This document shows positions 1 through 8,203 of a DNA stretch of 13,071 nucleotides, in pieces. The stretch lies in NCBI GenBank assembly GCA_021774955.1, contig JAJFIN010000100.1:1-13071 (forward strand), read 5' to 3'. A model generated the notes under the pieces. The model saw nothing but the letters and a program-made list of their open reading frames with translations. It was not told the DNA's origin and made no database searches. The number at the start of each line of letters is the position of its first letter. Position 1 is the stretch's first letter. The position numbers and the translations under genes are program-made. This DNA is from Alphaproteobacteria bacterium. Lineage in GTDB: Bacteria > Pseudomonadota > Alphaproteobacteria > M2410.

Positions 1-362
1 TCACCACCGGTACCTGCGCGCACTTCTAATATTACGCCGCGATCATCGGCTTCGTCTTTTGGTAACAGCAGGATCTGCAGCGCCCGCTCAAGCCCCGGCT
101 CTTGCGCCTTCAAAACACGCAGCTCTTCTTGCGCCATATCCACCATATCACGATCCGCATCCGGATCATCGACAATGGATTGCGTATCTTCAATCTCAGA
201 CCGGCACGCCAGGTAACGCCTGATGCCTTCAACAACCGGGGTCATTTCAGCATAGTCTTTTGACAGTTTGACATACTTTTCCGGCGCCAGGTCGGTCGAC
301 ATCTCAGCTTGCATGCCTTCATAGCGGTCGATCAATCGATCTAATGTTTCTTGCGGGATCAC
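1..362 (-). CDS. prfA: Peptide chain release factor 1 (RF1), N-terminal third, cut by window edge
   Basis: RF1 recognises UAA and UAG stop codons in the ribosomal A site and triggers hydrolysis of peptidyl-tRNA. About 120 codons are present, starting with residues IPQETLDRLIDRYEGMQAEM and ending at the conserved RAGTGG (residues 115-120). The helical N-terminal domain is complete. The codon-recognition loop and the GGQ catalytic motif lie beyond the left edge; family members are about 355-360 residues. I chose GTG at 362-360 because an in-frame TGA lies 18 nt upstream with no ATG, GTG or TTG between, and a GGAA sequence precedes it by about 8 nt. It is last in the visible minus-strand series, 57 nt after ispG; in relatives prmC (RF glutamine methyltransferase) usually follows. 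RF2 has a similar N-terminal domain, but the residues around RAGTGG and the context fit RF1. Confidence 0.93.
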   Translation of the reverse strand, partial: MIPQETLDRLIDRYEGMQAEMSTDLAPEKYVKLSKDYAEMTPVVEGIRRYLACRSEIEDTQSIVDDPDADRDMVDMAQEELRVLKAQEPGLERALQILLLPKDEADDRGVILEVRAGTGG

Positions 363-419
363 GGATTTGTTCCGAATTCAGGAGTAATAAAAGGGCAATG
401 ACATTTAACGATGAGCGCG

Positions 420-1565
420 CTAATCAGCTGCTGATAAAACCGGCTCAATCGCAGCTTCGTTTTGCCCGCTTGTGCGCTCGATCTCTTGAGCCTTGTCCTC
501 AACCAAACGAACCACATGCTCAATCATTTTGTCATTATCGATTTTGTGGTCGGCAAGTCCTGATAAATAGACCATGCCCGACCCGGCACCACCACCAGTA
601 AAACCGATATCCGTTTGTGCGGCCTCGCCCGGTCCGTTGACCACACAACCGATGATCGACAATGTCACGGGTGTCGATATATGGGCCAACCGTTCTTCAA
701 GCACGCGAACGGTCTCAATCACTTCAAAACCTTGACGCGCGCAGGACGGGCAAGAAATAATATTGACCCCGCGATGGCGCAAGTTCAGAGACTTCAATAT
801 TTCAAAACCAACTTTAATCTCTTCAACTGGATCGGCCGAAAGTGACACGCGGATCGTGTCACCAACGCCAGCCCATAACAGTGAGCCAATGCCAATCGCT
901 GACTTCACCGTGCCGGAAGTCAATCCACCGGCTTCGGTAATGCCCAGATGAATGGGCGCGTCACAGGCTTCAGCCAGACCATGATAGGCTGCCACCGCCA
1001 AGAACACATCTGATGCTTTCACGCTGATTTTGTATTCGTGAAAATCATTATCATCCAAAACGCGCGCATGATTAAGACCACTTTCAACCATGGCCTCGGG
1101 ACAAGGCTCGCCATAACGTTCAAGCAGATCGCGCTCGAGACTGCCTGCATTGACCCCAATGCGCATCGAACAGCCATGATCTTTGGCGGCCTTAATCACA
1201 TCGCGCACGCGTTCTTCCGACCCAATATTCCCAGGATTAATCCGCAGGCATGCCGCACCCGCTTCTGCGGCTTCGATGGCCCGGCGGTAATGAAAATGAA
1301 TATCTGCGACAATCGGGACCTGCGCCGCGGCAACAATTTCTTTGAGGGCAAAAGTTGATTCTTCGTCCGGGCAACTGACCCGCACGATGTCCGCACCGGC
1401 TTCTTCCAAGGCGCGAATTTGATCAATGGTCGCACCGGCATCGCTGGTCAATGTATTGGTCATCGACTGAACACTGATCGGTGCATCACCACCGACCGGC
1501 ACTGAACCAACCATAATTTGCCGAGATTTTCGGCGTTCAATATCTCGGTACGGGCGGATACTCAT
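420..1565 (-). CDS. ispG: 4-hydroxy-3-methylbut-2-en-1-yl diphosphate synthase (flavodoxin)
   Basis: IspG (GcpE) reduces the cyclic diphosphate MEcPP to HMBPP, the penultimate step of the non-mevalonate isoprenoid pathway, in the cytoplasm. It uses a [4Fe-4S] cluster. The 381-residue product starts with the typical [18 protein letters not shown] and contains the barrel motif VQSMTNT (32-38). The cluster ligands are visible: Cys272 and Cys275 in [11 protein letters not shown], Cys307 in [12 protein letters not shown], and Glu314 as the likely fourth ligand. Length equals the short, two-domain bacterial form. ATG at 1565-1563 is preceded by a GGATTGAG-like ribosome-binding site. It lies 112 nt after rodZ and 57 nt before prfA. 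The rodZ-ispG pairing is also found in Escherichia coli, where hisS follows; here prfA follows instead. There is no sign of damage. Confidence 0.96.
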   Translation of the reverse strand: MSIRPYRDIERRKSRQIMVGSVPVGGDAPISVQSMTNTLTSDAGATIDQIRALEEAGADIVRVSCPDEESTFALKEIVAAAQVPIVADIHFHYRRAIEAAEAGAACLRINPGNIGSEERVRDVIKAAKDHGCSMRIGVNAGSLERDLLERYGEPCPEAMVESGLNHARVLDDNDFHEYKISVKASDVFLAVAAYHGLAEACDAPIHLGITEAGGLTSGTVKSAIGIGSLLWAGVGDTIRVSLSADPVEEIKVGFEILKSLNLRHRGVNIISCPSCARQGFEVIETVRVLEERLAHISTPVTLSIIGCVVNGPGEAAQTDIGFTGGGAGSGMVYLSGLADHKIDNDKMIEHVVRLVEDKAQEIERTSGQNEAAIEPVLSAAD

Positions 1566-1677
1566 CGCTCAATCCATATTCAACGGGAGTGTAAGGTCTT
1601 AATTCGCCGATTTAGCTTAATCGAGCCCGGCAATCCAATTAAGTTTTTCCAACACAGACACAAGCCTCAACCCAAAG

Positions 1678-2670
1678 TCAAGGCTCCTCGGCGGCACTTT
1701 CTTCAGATCCGCCAGGTAGGTCTGCCGGTGAAGAATGTAATGCATTGACATCAAGATAAAGCCCCGCAAGTGGCCTACCCGTTTCGCCAGCCCTGCCAAG
1801 CGTCTTGCCATCAACCATAACTTCAATGGCGCCACCGTCACGCGATGTCAAAACATATTGGTCACCCGGGGATGCCTGATAAATTTCGCCACGGTTCAAC
1901 ACCCGTTCAAACAAAATTGCTTGTTCCGATTCCAACCGCAGCCAGACATCCGCATGTGCTTTGAGCCGAAGCCGTCCATCATTTCCCTCACCCCAGATCT
2001 TACCATCGGGAGCCTGAGGGAGGCTTTCCTCTAATTGAGGAGAGACGACTTCTATCTGCTGAGATACGTCGCCCGCGTCTACTTCAGTTGTGTCCTGTGA
2101 CCCAGCTGTTGCTTCTAACGCTAATTGTGCAGGATCAACCGTCTCACCTACCTCGCGCACAAGCAAAGGGATATCAGAAACATCTGGAAGGTTCGCATCT
2201 GAGCTCACCAGAGTGTCAGGATCACCGCCCCATTCCAAAGCGGCAATGTACCAACCCACCATCGCCAAGCCCAATCCGACCAGCGCAACCACAACCCATG
2301 CATAGGGGCGCGCGACTCGTTCATCGACAAATCTCGGAATGGCTGTTTCAATCGGTGCCACAACTTCAGTTAATTGTGCTTTATATCGCCGGATACATTC
2401 TGGTGCCCCAAGCCCAACAAACTCCGCATAGGAATGGATAAATCCAATGGCGTAGGCAATTCCCGGCAGAGCGTCGTGATCGCTTTCCTCAATGGCTCTA
2501 AGATGATTTTTATTGATCTTTAAGGCTTGCGCCGCACTGTCTATATCGTGACCCAAGGCCAAACGTGCCGCCCGCAGATCTGCACCAACGGTTTCGTTCT
2601 TGTGGTCTGTATCATCTTTGATCTCTCGAAGATGAATTTTACCATGAACTGGGTTTTGGTTCTTCAGCAT
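1678..2670 (-). CDS. rodZ: RodZ-like membrane protein: HTH domain, one TM helix, C-terminal DUF4115 domain
   Basis: RodZ family proteins link the MreB cytoskeleton to the cell-wall elongation machinery. The 330-residue product has a cytoplasmic helix-turn-helix domain at about 27-95 (VGADLRAARLALG, then AQALKINKNHLRAIEESD). A single membrane helix follows at about 123-144 (WVVVALVGLGLAMVGWYIAA). A long acidic periplasmic linker spans about 150-222, and a beta-rich domain lies at about 226-310, with LRLKAHADVWLRL and IYQASPGDQYVLTSRDGG typical of DUF4115. An in-frame TAG sits two codons upstream of the ATG at 2670-2668, which fixes the start as the earliest possible. No strong ribosome-binding site is seen. 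Location between ptsP and ispG supports the assignment. In alphaproteobacteria such proteins are often annotated only as helix-turn-helix domain proteins, so the shape role is inferred from the family. Confidence 0.85.
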   Translation of the reverse strand: MLKNQNPVHGKIHLREIKDDTDHKNETVGADLRAARLALGHDIDSAAQALKINKNHLRAIEESDHDALPGIAYAIGFIHSYAEFVGLGAPECIRRYKAQLTEVVAPIETAIPRFVDERVARPYAWVVVALVGLGLAMVGWYIAALEWGGDPDTLVSSDANLPDVSDIPLLVREVGETVDPAQLALEATAGSQDTTEVDAGDVSQQIEVVSPQLEESLPQAPDGKIWGEGNDGRLRLKAHADVWLRLESEQAILFERVLNRGEIYQASPGDQYVLTSRDGGAIEVMVDGKTLGRAGETGRPLAGLYLDVNALHSSPADLPGGSEESAAEEP

Positions 2671-2700
2671 TTTCTAGTCTGCAAGCTTCCCATAAGGCAC

Positions 2701-2721
2701 AACGAAACACTCAATTTCGTT
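2701..2721. repeat. Perfect 7-bp inverted repeat in the ptsP-rodZ gap
   Basis: The arms AACGAAA (2701-2707) and TTTCGTT (2715-2721) flank a 7-nt centre. The element lies about 31-51 nt upstream of the rodZ start, in the only gap longer than 100 nt between lysC and rodZ. No T-run follows on the minus strand, so it is not a canonical terminator. It may be an operator or a leader hairpin for rodZ. The sequence is short and A+T-rich, so chance is possible. Confidence 0.35.
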
Positions 2722-2777
2722 TCAATTTACGCTATAACAATCTGGTTACTATTTTGCTTCTCACAACCGGCACCAGC

Positions 2778-5060
2778 TCAAATGGGTACGTTGTGCTCCA
2801 TTGCGAATTGTTCAAGCGCGCGCCGCACTGAGTGATCTCCACTCCCCGTCAAAGATTTCATACATTCTTTCAATGGCTCCAAGGGCAAGTGTCGAACCAT
2901 GCGTTTAACCGGGCCGACGCTGGCTGGCGACATCGATATCGCCCGATATCCCAGGCCGAGCAGCGCCATCGCTTCTATAGGTTTTCCCGCCATTTCCCCA
3001 CACAGAGACAGTGGCACATTGTGATGCTCCGCGCGTTCCGCCACATGACGGAGAAGCGCCAGGATCGCCGGGCTCAACGCATCATATCGATCCGTTAGTC
3101 GCGGATTTGAGCGATCACAGGCAAAGAAAAATTGCACCAAATCATTCGACCCGACCGAAACAAAATCGACCCGCGGTAGCAAAGCATCCAATTGCCACGC
3201 CAGTGACGGGACTTCCAACATTGTGCCGACCAGGATGTTGCTTGGTTTTTTACCCCCGCGGCGCTCCATGCGTTCCACTTCAACATTTACCAGCGCCCGC
3301 GCTTCTTCATACTCGGCGACTTCCGCCACCAAAGGAAACATGATCCGCAATTCTCTGCCAGAGGCCGCCGCCAACAATGCGCGAATTTGATAACGTAAAA
3401 GCCCCGGGCGATCGAGCGCCAACCGAAGGGAGCGCCAGCCAAGTGCCGGATTTTCCTCAGGCTCAGAGTCAAGATAAGGCAGCACTTTGTCACTACCCAG
3501 ATCGACAGTTCTAAACACCACTGGATGATCTTCAACGCTATCAAGCACGCGCCGGTAAAAATCTGTTTGCTCTTTGAGCCGCGGCAGGGTCGAGCGCACC
3601 ATGAACTGAAGTTCGGTTCTAAACAATCCGATCCCCGATGCCCCGGTTTCTTCTAAATGAGGAAGGTCGATTAACAACCCGGCATTGATGTTGAGTGTAA
3701 TGTTCTTGCCATCAAGCGTAATCGCAGGTTCATCTTTCAAGGCACTAAACTGGGCTTGCTGCTCCGCCCTCAAAGAAATCCTATTTGAATAGGCCTTCTC
3801 GACATCCGCAGAGGGCCGAATGTGAACAATGCCGCTTTCGCCATCCACAACGAACCGATCGCCCGGTTCCACTTGGTCAACAACGCCTTTGACCCGCCCG
3901 ACCAAAGGGATCTCCAACGCATTGGCAACAATGGTCGCGTGCGAAGTCGCCGACCCTTCTTCTAAGACCACACCCGCTAGTTTTGACCGGTCATAGTCGA
4001 GGAGTTCAGCCGGCCCCATATCGCGGGCGATGACGATGGCATTGTCCGGCAAGCTCGTCATTTCAACATCGCCGATCAGATGGCGTAAAAGTCGATTGGC
4101 CAAGTCATCTAAATCGTTCAGGCGTTCTCGCAAATAGGGATCCGGAACGCGTCCCAATCGCTGACGCATATCCATTTGAACTTTTTCAACGGCAGCTTCC
4201 GCCGTCAATCCCGACGCAATTGCATCGCGCATCCGATCAAGCCAACCCTCATCGTGGGCAAACATGCGGTAGGTTTCTAATACGTCTTTTGATTCACCGA
4301 CAAGGTCGACATCCATCGATTGCAATATCCGATCAATGGAGTCTTTAAGTTCTTCAATGCCCGTATCCAAGCGCACAATCTCGGCGTCAATATCTTCGGC
4401 AATCCACTGCGCCGCCTTAATTCTCAGCTGATGCAAGACCACAGTCCCGATCGCCAACCCATCTGCAAATGCAACGCCTTCACAATGAACCGGCACGCCC
4501 GGGTCAAACCCTCCATTGCCATTGCTAATACCTGCATTATCATCTCGGCCGATAATCTCGCGCGAAACAATCATTTCAGCAAGAACCATAGCCACCGTGT
4601 GAAGCGCTTCTTCATCATCTTCCGCATAGTGACGATGCGTTTGGTTCTGAACCACAAGCACACCCAAGACGCGTCCACCGCGCTGGATAGGCACGCCCAA
4701 GAAAGAGGTATAGAGATCCTCACCCGTTTCCGGCCGATAGGCAAAATTGGGGTGGGTCGGCGCGTCGGATAAGTTCAAGACTTGTTCGTTGGCCGCTACC
4801 GTGCCAACAAGACCCTCGCCCACCTGCAATCGCGTTTTATGCACCGCATCAGGGTTGAGGCCCTTCGTTGCAAATAGCTCTAATTCGGTTTTTGAATTGA
4901 TCAAATAAGCCGAACAAACTTCCGCGGCCATATTACGCGCAATCAGGTCGACAATCTGGTCCAACCGATCTTGCGTCGACAACCGCTGCGCCATCACCCG
5001 GCGCAATTGCGCCAGCATGACCCTCGGGCCTGTCGTATCAACCATCCGTGAAACGGGCAT
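2778..5060 (-). CDS. ptsP: Phosphoenolpyruvate-protein phosphotransferase PtsP (enzyme I-Ntr) with GAF domain
   Basis: Enzyme I-Ntr takes phosphate from phosphoenolpyruvate and passes it to NPr (PtsO), the head of the nitrogen-related phosphotransfer chain; it is regulatory rather than a sugar importer. Counting from ATG at 5060-5058 (760 residues), an N-terminal GAF sensor domain spans about 15-165 and binds glutamine in studied homologues. The swivelling phosphohistidine domain contains GSATSHATIVANALEIP with active His374. The C-terminal PEP-binding barrel has GLFRTE (478-483), FRTVDLGSDK (516-525), GSNDLVQF (637-644) and LCGEMAGKP with catalytic Cys687. All key residues are present. The frame is open to a TTG at 5075, but the ATG follows a GGAT sequence and fits homologues better; Met6 (5045) is another candidate. 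The gene begins 21 nt after lysC, the usual alphaproteobacterial arrangement. NPr and EIIA-Ntr genes are not in the window. Confidence 0.95.
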   Translation of the reverse strand: MPVSRMVDTTGPRVMLAQLRRVMAQRLSTQDRLDQIVDLIARNMAAEVCSAYLINSKTELELFATKGLNPDAVHKTRLQVGEGLVGTVAANEQVLNLSDAPTHPNFAYRPETGEDLYTSFLGVPIQRGGRVLGVLVVQNQTHRHYAEDDEEALHTVAMVLAEMIVSREIIGRDDNAGISNGNGGFDPGVPVHCEGVAFADGLAIGTVVLHQLRIKAAQWIAEDIDAEIVRLDTGIEELKDSIDRILQSMDVDLVGESKDVLETYRMFAHDEGWLDRMRDAIASGLTAEAAVEKVQMDMRQRLGRVPDPYLRERLNDLDDLANRLLRHLIGDVEMTSLPDNAIVIARDMGPAELLDYDRSKLAGVVLEEGSATSHATIVANALEIPLVGRVKGVVDQVEPGDRFVVDGESGIVHIRPSADVEKAYSNRISLRAEQQAQFSALKDEPAITLDGKNITLNINAGLLIDLPHLEETGASGIGLFRTELQFMVRSTLPRLKEQTDFYRRVLDSVEDHPVVFRTVDLGSDKVLPYLDSEPEENPALGWRSLRLALDRPGLLRYQIRALLAAASGRELRIMFPLVAEVAEYEEARALVNVEVERMERRGGKKPSNILVGTMLEVPSLAWQLDALLPRVDFVSVGSNDLVQFFFACDRSNPRLTDRYDALSPAILALLRHVAERAEHHNVPLSLCGEMAGKPIEAMALLGLGYRAISMSPASVGPVKRMVRHLPLEPLKECMKSLTGSGDHSVRRALEQFAMEHNVPI

Positions 5061-5081
5061 CAGTATCCAACCCAAAATCTA

Positions 5082-6326
5082 TTAGTCGGCATCCAACCCA
5101 TAAGCCGTATGAAGGGCCCGTATAGCCAGTTCAGTATACTCTGACTCGATAAGAACACTGACTTTAATTTCCGACGTTGAGATCACTTGGATGTTGATCC
5201 CTTTCTCGGCCAGCGTTTGGAACATGGTGCGGGCAACACCGGAATGACTGCGCATGCCGATCCCAACAACAGAGATTTTTGCGACATTTTTATCCGCCTG
5301 AATGTCGCCAAATTCTCCAGGTTGTGCTCTGGCTTTTAATACATTCACAGCCCGTTCAGCATCGGCCTCCCCAACAGTAAAGGTAATGTCCGTGGTTTTA
5401 CCGTCTTCGGTGATGTTTTGGACAATCATATCCACATTGAAACCCGCATCAGCGAGGATGCCAAAAATATCTGCTGCAATACCTGGCTTGTCCGGCACCT
5501 GACGCAAGGTAATTTTTGCCTCATCGCGCGAATAGGCGATACCACTGACAACTTGCTGTTCCACGATTTCGTCCTCACTGCAAACAAGAGTTCCGGGGAG
5601 TTTTTCAGCGTCAAGACTATCTGGATCGAGATAGCTGCTAAGGACTTGCAGGCGGACATCGTGAACCATAGCCAGTTCAACGGAGCGTGTTTGCAAAACC
5701 TTAGCACCCTGAGACGCCATTTCGAGCATTTCTTCGTAACCAATTCTGTCAATCTTTTGTGACTTCTCCACAATACGCGGGTCGGTCGTATAGACACCAT
5801 CAACATCGGTATAGATATCGCATCGATCAGCATTGAGCGCTGCCGCGACAGCCACCGCGCTAGTGTCGGTTCCGCCGCGGCCCAAGGTGGTAATCCGTTG
5901 ATCACCGCCAACACCCTGAAAGCCAGCAATCACCGCAACTTGGCCTTGCGCCATCCGCTCTTCAATCATCGCTGTATCAATACCATCGATCCGCGCCGCC
6001 CCATGCGCGCCATCGGTGCGCACGCAAATCTGCCAGCCCAGCCATGAACGCGCTTGCACGCCTTCTTGTTGCAAGGCCATGGCCAACAGGCCGGTCGTCA
6101 CTTGCTCACCAGTTGACACCACCACATCATATTCGCGCGCATCATGAAGAGCGGCCACATCGCGCGTCAGCTCGATCAGGCGATTGGTTTCGCCCGACAT
6201 CGCAGAGACAAGCACTGCGACCTCGTGACCAAGGCCAACTTCGCGTTTGACGTGACGCGCCACATGGCGGATGCGAGAGATGTCCGCCACCGACGTACCG
6301 CCGAATTTCATGACCAGTCTGGTCAT
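5082..6326 (-). CDS. lysC: Aspartate kinase (monofunctional, two ACT domains)
   Basis: Aspartokinase phosphorylates L-aspartate, the first committed step to lysine, diaminopimelate, threonine and methionine. The 414-residue protein has the kinase domain at about 1-245, with KFGGTSVAD (7-15), STGEQV (71-76), the nucleotide-binding GRGGTDTSAVA (149-159) and YTDVDGVYTTDPR (172-184). Two ACT regulatory domains follow at about 278-340 and 349-414, with ITLRQVPDKPGIAADIF and ISVVGIGMRSHSGVA. This layout matches the feedback-inhibited type of about 405-415 residues. In many family members an internal start yields a separate ACT-only beta subunit; I see no convincing internal ribosome-binding site for one here. 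ATG 6326-6324 is the first start in frame. The gene heads the minus-strand series and is divergent from ubiG. Confidence 0.96.
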   Translation of the reverse strand: MTRLVMKFGGTSVADISRIRHVARHVKREVGLGHEVAVLVSAMSGETNRLIELTRDVAALHDAREYDVVVSTGEQVTTGLLAMALQQEGVQARSWLGWQICVRTDGAHGAARIDGIDTAMIEERMAQGQVAVIAGFQGVGGDQRITTLGRGGTDTSAVAVAAALNADRCDIYTDVDGVYTTDPRIVEKSQKIDRIGYEEMLEMASQGAKVLQTRSVELAMVHDVRLQVLSSYLDPDSLDAEKLPGTLVCSEDEIVEQQVVSGIAYSRDEAKITLRQVPDKPGIAADIFGILADAGFNVDMIVQNITEDGKTTDITFTVGEADAERAVNVLKARAQPGEFGDIQADKNVAKISVVGIGMRSHSGVARTMFQTLAEKGINIQVISTSEIKVSVLIESEYTELAIRALHTAYGLDAD

Positions 6327-6357
6327 TGATGCCTCACCATTTAGGTCTTGCCAGTCT

Positions 6358-6387
6358 TTTATAGCCGGTCAACATTGTCCATGTCGG
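6358..6387 (-). promoter_or_regulatory. Candidate sigma-70 promoter for lysC and the genes after it
   Basis: On the minus strand, CCGACA (6387-6382, 4 of 6 to the -35 consensus) is separated by 18 bp from TATAAA (6363-6358, 5 of 6 to the -10 consensus). This would give a leader of about 25 nt before the lysC ATG at 6326. It was found by eye only. Confidence 0.3.
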
Positions 6388-6413
6388 CGCCATGACCTCT
6401 TTAATTGTGAGTC

Positions 6414-6442
6414 TGGACCCTAGCTACGGGCGCGTGTATAGC
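6414..6442 (+). promoter_or_regulatory. Candidate sigma-70 promoter for ubiG and the phosphoesterase gene
   Basis: TGGACC (6414-6419, 4 of 6) and TATAGC (6437-6442, 4 of 6) are separated by exactly 17 bp. The predicted transcript would start near 6449, about 43 nt before the ubiG GTG. It lies in the 165-nt divergent gap between lysC and ubiG. It was found by eye only. Confidence 0.3.
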
Positions 6443-6491
6443 GGGTCAAAAGCTGATAATCAAACCGCATGTCGTTAAATTTGAGGACCTT

Positions 6492-7271
6492 GTGACTAAA
6501 TTGGACGTAAATGCCGCTTCATCGGTCGATCTTGATGAAATAGCCAAATTTTCTGCCATGGCGGCGGAATGGTGGGATCCCCATGGCAAGTTCAAACCCT
6601 TACATCGCTTAAACCCGGCCCGGCTGACATTCATTCGCGATACGCTCGCGCGCCATTTCAAGCGCGACCCGCGCCAACCGAGGCTACTCGACGGCCTCAC
6701 CATTCTCGATATTGGCTGCGGCGGCGGGCTGCTAAGTGAACCCCTCTGTCGATTAGGCGCAACCCTTACCGGAGCGGATGCTTCTTCGGAAAACATTCAG
6801 ACCGCCAAAATTCATGCCGAGGCCCAAGGTCTCAACATCAATTATCAAAACATCACGGCAGAAGCTTTGACCATGGCTGGAAAAAAATACGACGCGATCA
6901 TCAATATGGAAGTGGTCGAACACACCGCCGACGTCCAAGCCTTCTTGTCGACCTGTGCCAGCCTGTTAAAGCCCAAAGGCATTATGATTGTCTCAACGCT
7001 CAATCGCACAGCCAAGGCCTATGCCATGGCCATTGTCGGCGCTGAATATGTCATGAATTGGCTTCCGCGCGGAACGCACGACTGGGATAAATTCTTGAAG
7101 CCCTCAGAATTAAAACAAGCGCTCGAAGAGGCTGGTCTTACCCCGCAAAAACCAACCGGCATGAGCTATAATCCGCTTAAAGATCAATGGTCTCTATCAG
7201 ATGATGTTAGTGTCAACTACATGATTGCCGCCACTAAGAATGATCAAGTTACAAGGGACGAAAAATCTTGA
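6492..7271 (+). CDS. ubiG: Ubiquinone biosynthesis O-methyltransferase UbiG
   Basis: UbiG carries out both O-methylations of ubiquinone synthesis, acting on polyprenyl catechol intermediates and on demethylubiquinol, with S-adenosylmethionine as donor at the inner face of the membrane. The 259-residue protein opens with the family-specific VDLDEIAKFSAMAAEWWDP and FKPLHRLNPARLTFI. The SAM-binding motif I is ILDIGCGGGLLSEPL (71-85), the acidic strand-2 motif is TGADAS (93-98), and YDAIINMEVVEH (133-144) is motif II. The segment 179-202 (AIVGAEYVMNWLPRGTHDWD) matches the membrane-associating insertion of UbiG. The GTG start is preceded by GAGGA at 6483-6487, 4 nt away. The stop overlaps the next gene's start by 4 nt, so translational coupling is likely. 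Divergent lysC-ubiG order is common in alphaproteobacteria. Confidence 0.95.
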   Translation: MTKLDVNAASSVDLDEIAKFSAMAAEWWDPHGKFKPLHRLNPARLTFIRDTLARHFKRDPRQPRLLDGLTILDIGCGGGLLSEPLCRLGATLTGADASSENIQTAKIHAEAQGLNINYQNITAEALTMAGKKYDAIINMEVVEHTADVQAFLSTCASLLKPKGIMIVSTLNRTAKAYAMAIVGAEYVMNWLPRGTHDWDKFLKPSELKQALEEAGLTPQKPTGMSYNPLKDQWSLSDDVSVNYMIAATKNDQVTRDEKS

Positions 7272-8203
7272 CCACACTTCGCTTCACTCTCGCTCTTTGC
7301 ACGGCTCTCATTGCCCACAATGCGCTGCCATCTAGCGCTCATGCGTTCACCGCTATTGCCGTTGGCGACATGGCCAAATGCGAGCAAAGTTTCTGGCAAA
7401 AGATCTCGCTTTCAGCCCGCTCCTTGTGGGATGCCAACGCCATACCCAATGCTTTGTCTCAATACCCAACCGCCCAAGTCGCTGATCTCGTCGCCACAAT
7501 CGATCATGATCTGTTTCTTCTGCTCGGCGATCTCGCTTACGACCACGGCACCAAATCTGATTTCAAATCTTGCTTCGATCCCATCTGGGGCGGCCTGATG
7601 ACCAAAGCCGCCGCCGTTCCTGGCAACCACGAATATTACACCAACGAAGCAGCCCCCTTTTATGCCTATACCAAAAACAAAGGCATCCGCACTTCAGACA
7701 CAGGCTATTACAGTTTCGATCAGGACGAATGGCACATCGTCGCGCTAAATACCAATCTATCCGGCGAAGCCATGGCGAAACAAACCAAGTGGCTCCACGA
7801 TGACCTCGCCGCCAACGATAAAGTCTGTACACTGACCTTTGGTCATCACCCACGCCGCTCCTCCTTCGGCCATGGCGACAATGAAGCCATCGCCCCGCTC
7901 TTCCATGAAATGGCAAGCGCCGGTGTGGAACTTTATCTGGTCGGACATGACCACGGCTTTGAAGTCTTTCCTTCACTGGGGGCCGACGGACAACCAAACA
8001 CCAGCGGTGTTAAACAATTCACAATCGGCACCGGCGGTTACCCTGACCTCAAAGGCCACGCCCAAAGAGGTCAGACCACCAATGAGTTGATCCTCGAACA
8101 ACACGGCGTGCTCAAACTCTCCCTCGATGAAGGCGCCTATCGATGGGCGTTTATCAATGTCGATGGCAATGAGCTCACAACAGGAACCGCACCCTGTTCC
8201 TAA
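7268..8203 (+). CDS. Secreted calcineurin-like metallophosphoesterase (acid/alkaline phosphatase-like)
   Basis: This is a predicted periplasmic or secreted phosphatase of the two-metal calcineurin-like superfamily; the substrate is unknown. The 311-residue product has a Sec signal peptide with likely cleavage after AHA at residue 26. All superfamily motifs can be read in order: GDMA (33-36), GDLAYD (87-92), GNHE (119-122), GHHP (192-195) and GHDHGFE (226-232). The pattern DHGTKSDFKSCFDPIWG, then YYSFDQDEWHIVALNTN, resembles bacterial proteins related to acid phosphatase type 7. Four cysteines in the mature part (38, 102, 187, 310) could form disulfides after export. The TTG start shares TTGA with the ubiG stop and has AAGGGA 9 nt upstream. 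The 3' end overlaps the convergent acyl-CoA synthetase gene by 4 nt. Co-translation with ubiG does not by itself imply a quinone role. Confidence 0.88.
   Translation: MTTLRFTLALCTALIAHNALPSSAHAFTAIAVGDMAKCEQSFWQKISLSARSLWDANAIPNALSQYPTAQVADLVATIDHDLFLLLGDLAYDHGTKSDFKSCFDPIWGGLMTKAAAVPGNHEYYTNEAAPFYAYTKNKGIRTSDTGYYSFDQDEWHIVALNTNLSGEAMAKQTKWLHDDLAANDKVCTLTFGHHPRRSSFGHGDNEAIAPLFHEMASAGVELYLVGHDHGFEVFPSLGADGQPNTSGVKQFTIGTGGYPDLKGHAQRGQTTNELILEQHGVLKLSLDEGAYRWAFINVDGNELTTGTAPCS

Noticed and set aside
375..401. ATG upstream of prfA on the minus strand as an alternative start
   Set aside because: It is followed within eight codons by an in-frame TGA and is not in the prfA frame.
1598..1643. 7-bp inverted repeat CTTAATT/AATTAAG followed by a T-run between rodZ and ispG
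   Set aside because: The T-run is on the plus strand while the genes are on the minus strand, and the 32-nt loop makes a terminator unlikely.
5061..5075. TTG start 15 nt earlier for ptsP
   Set aside because: The ATG at 5060 has a better-placed GGAT sequence and gives an N-terminus closer to known PtsP proteins.
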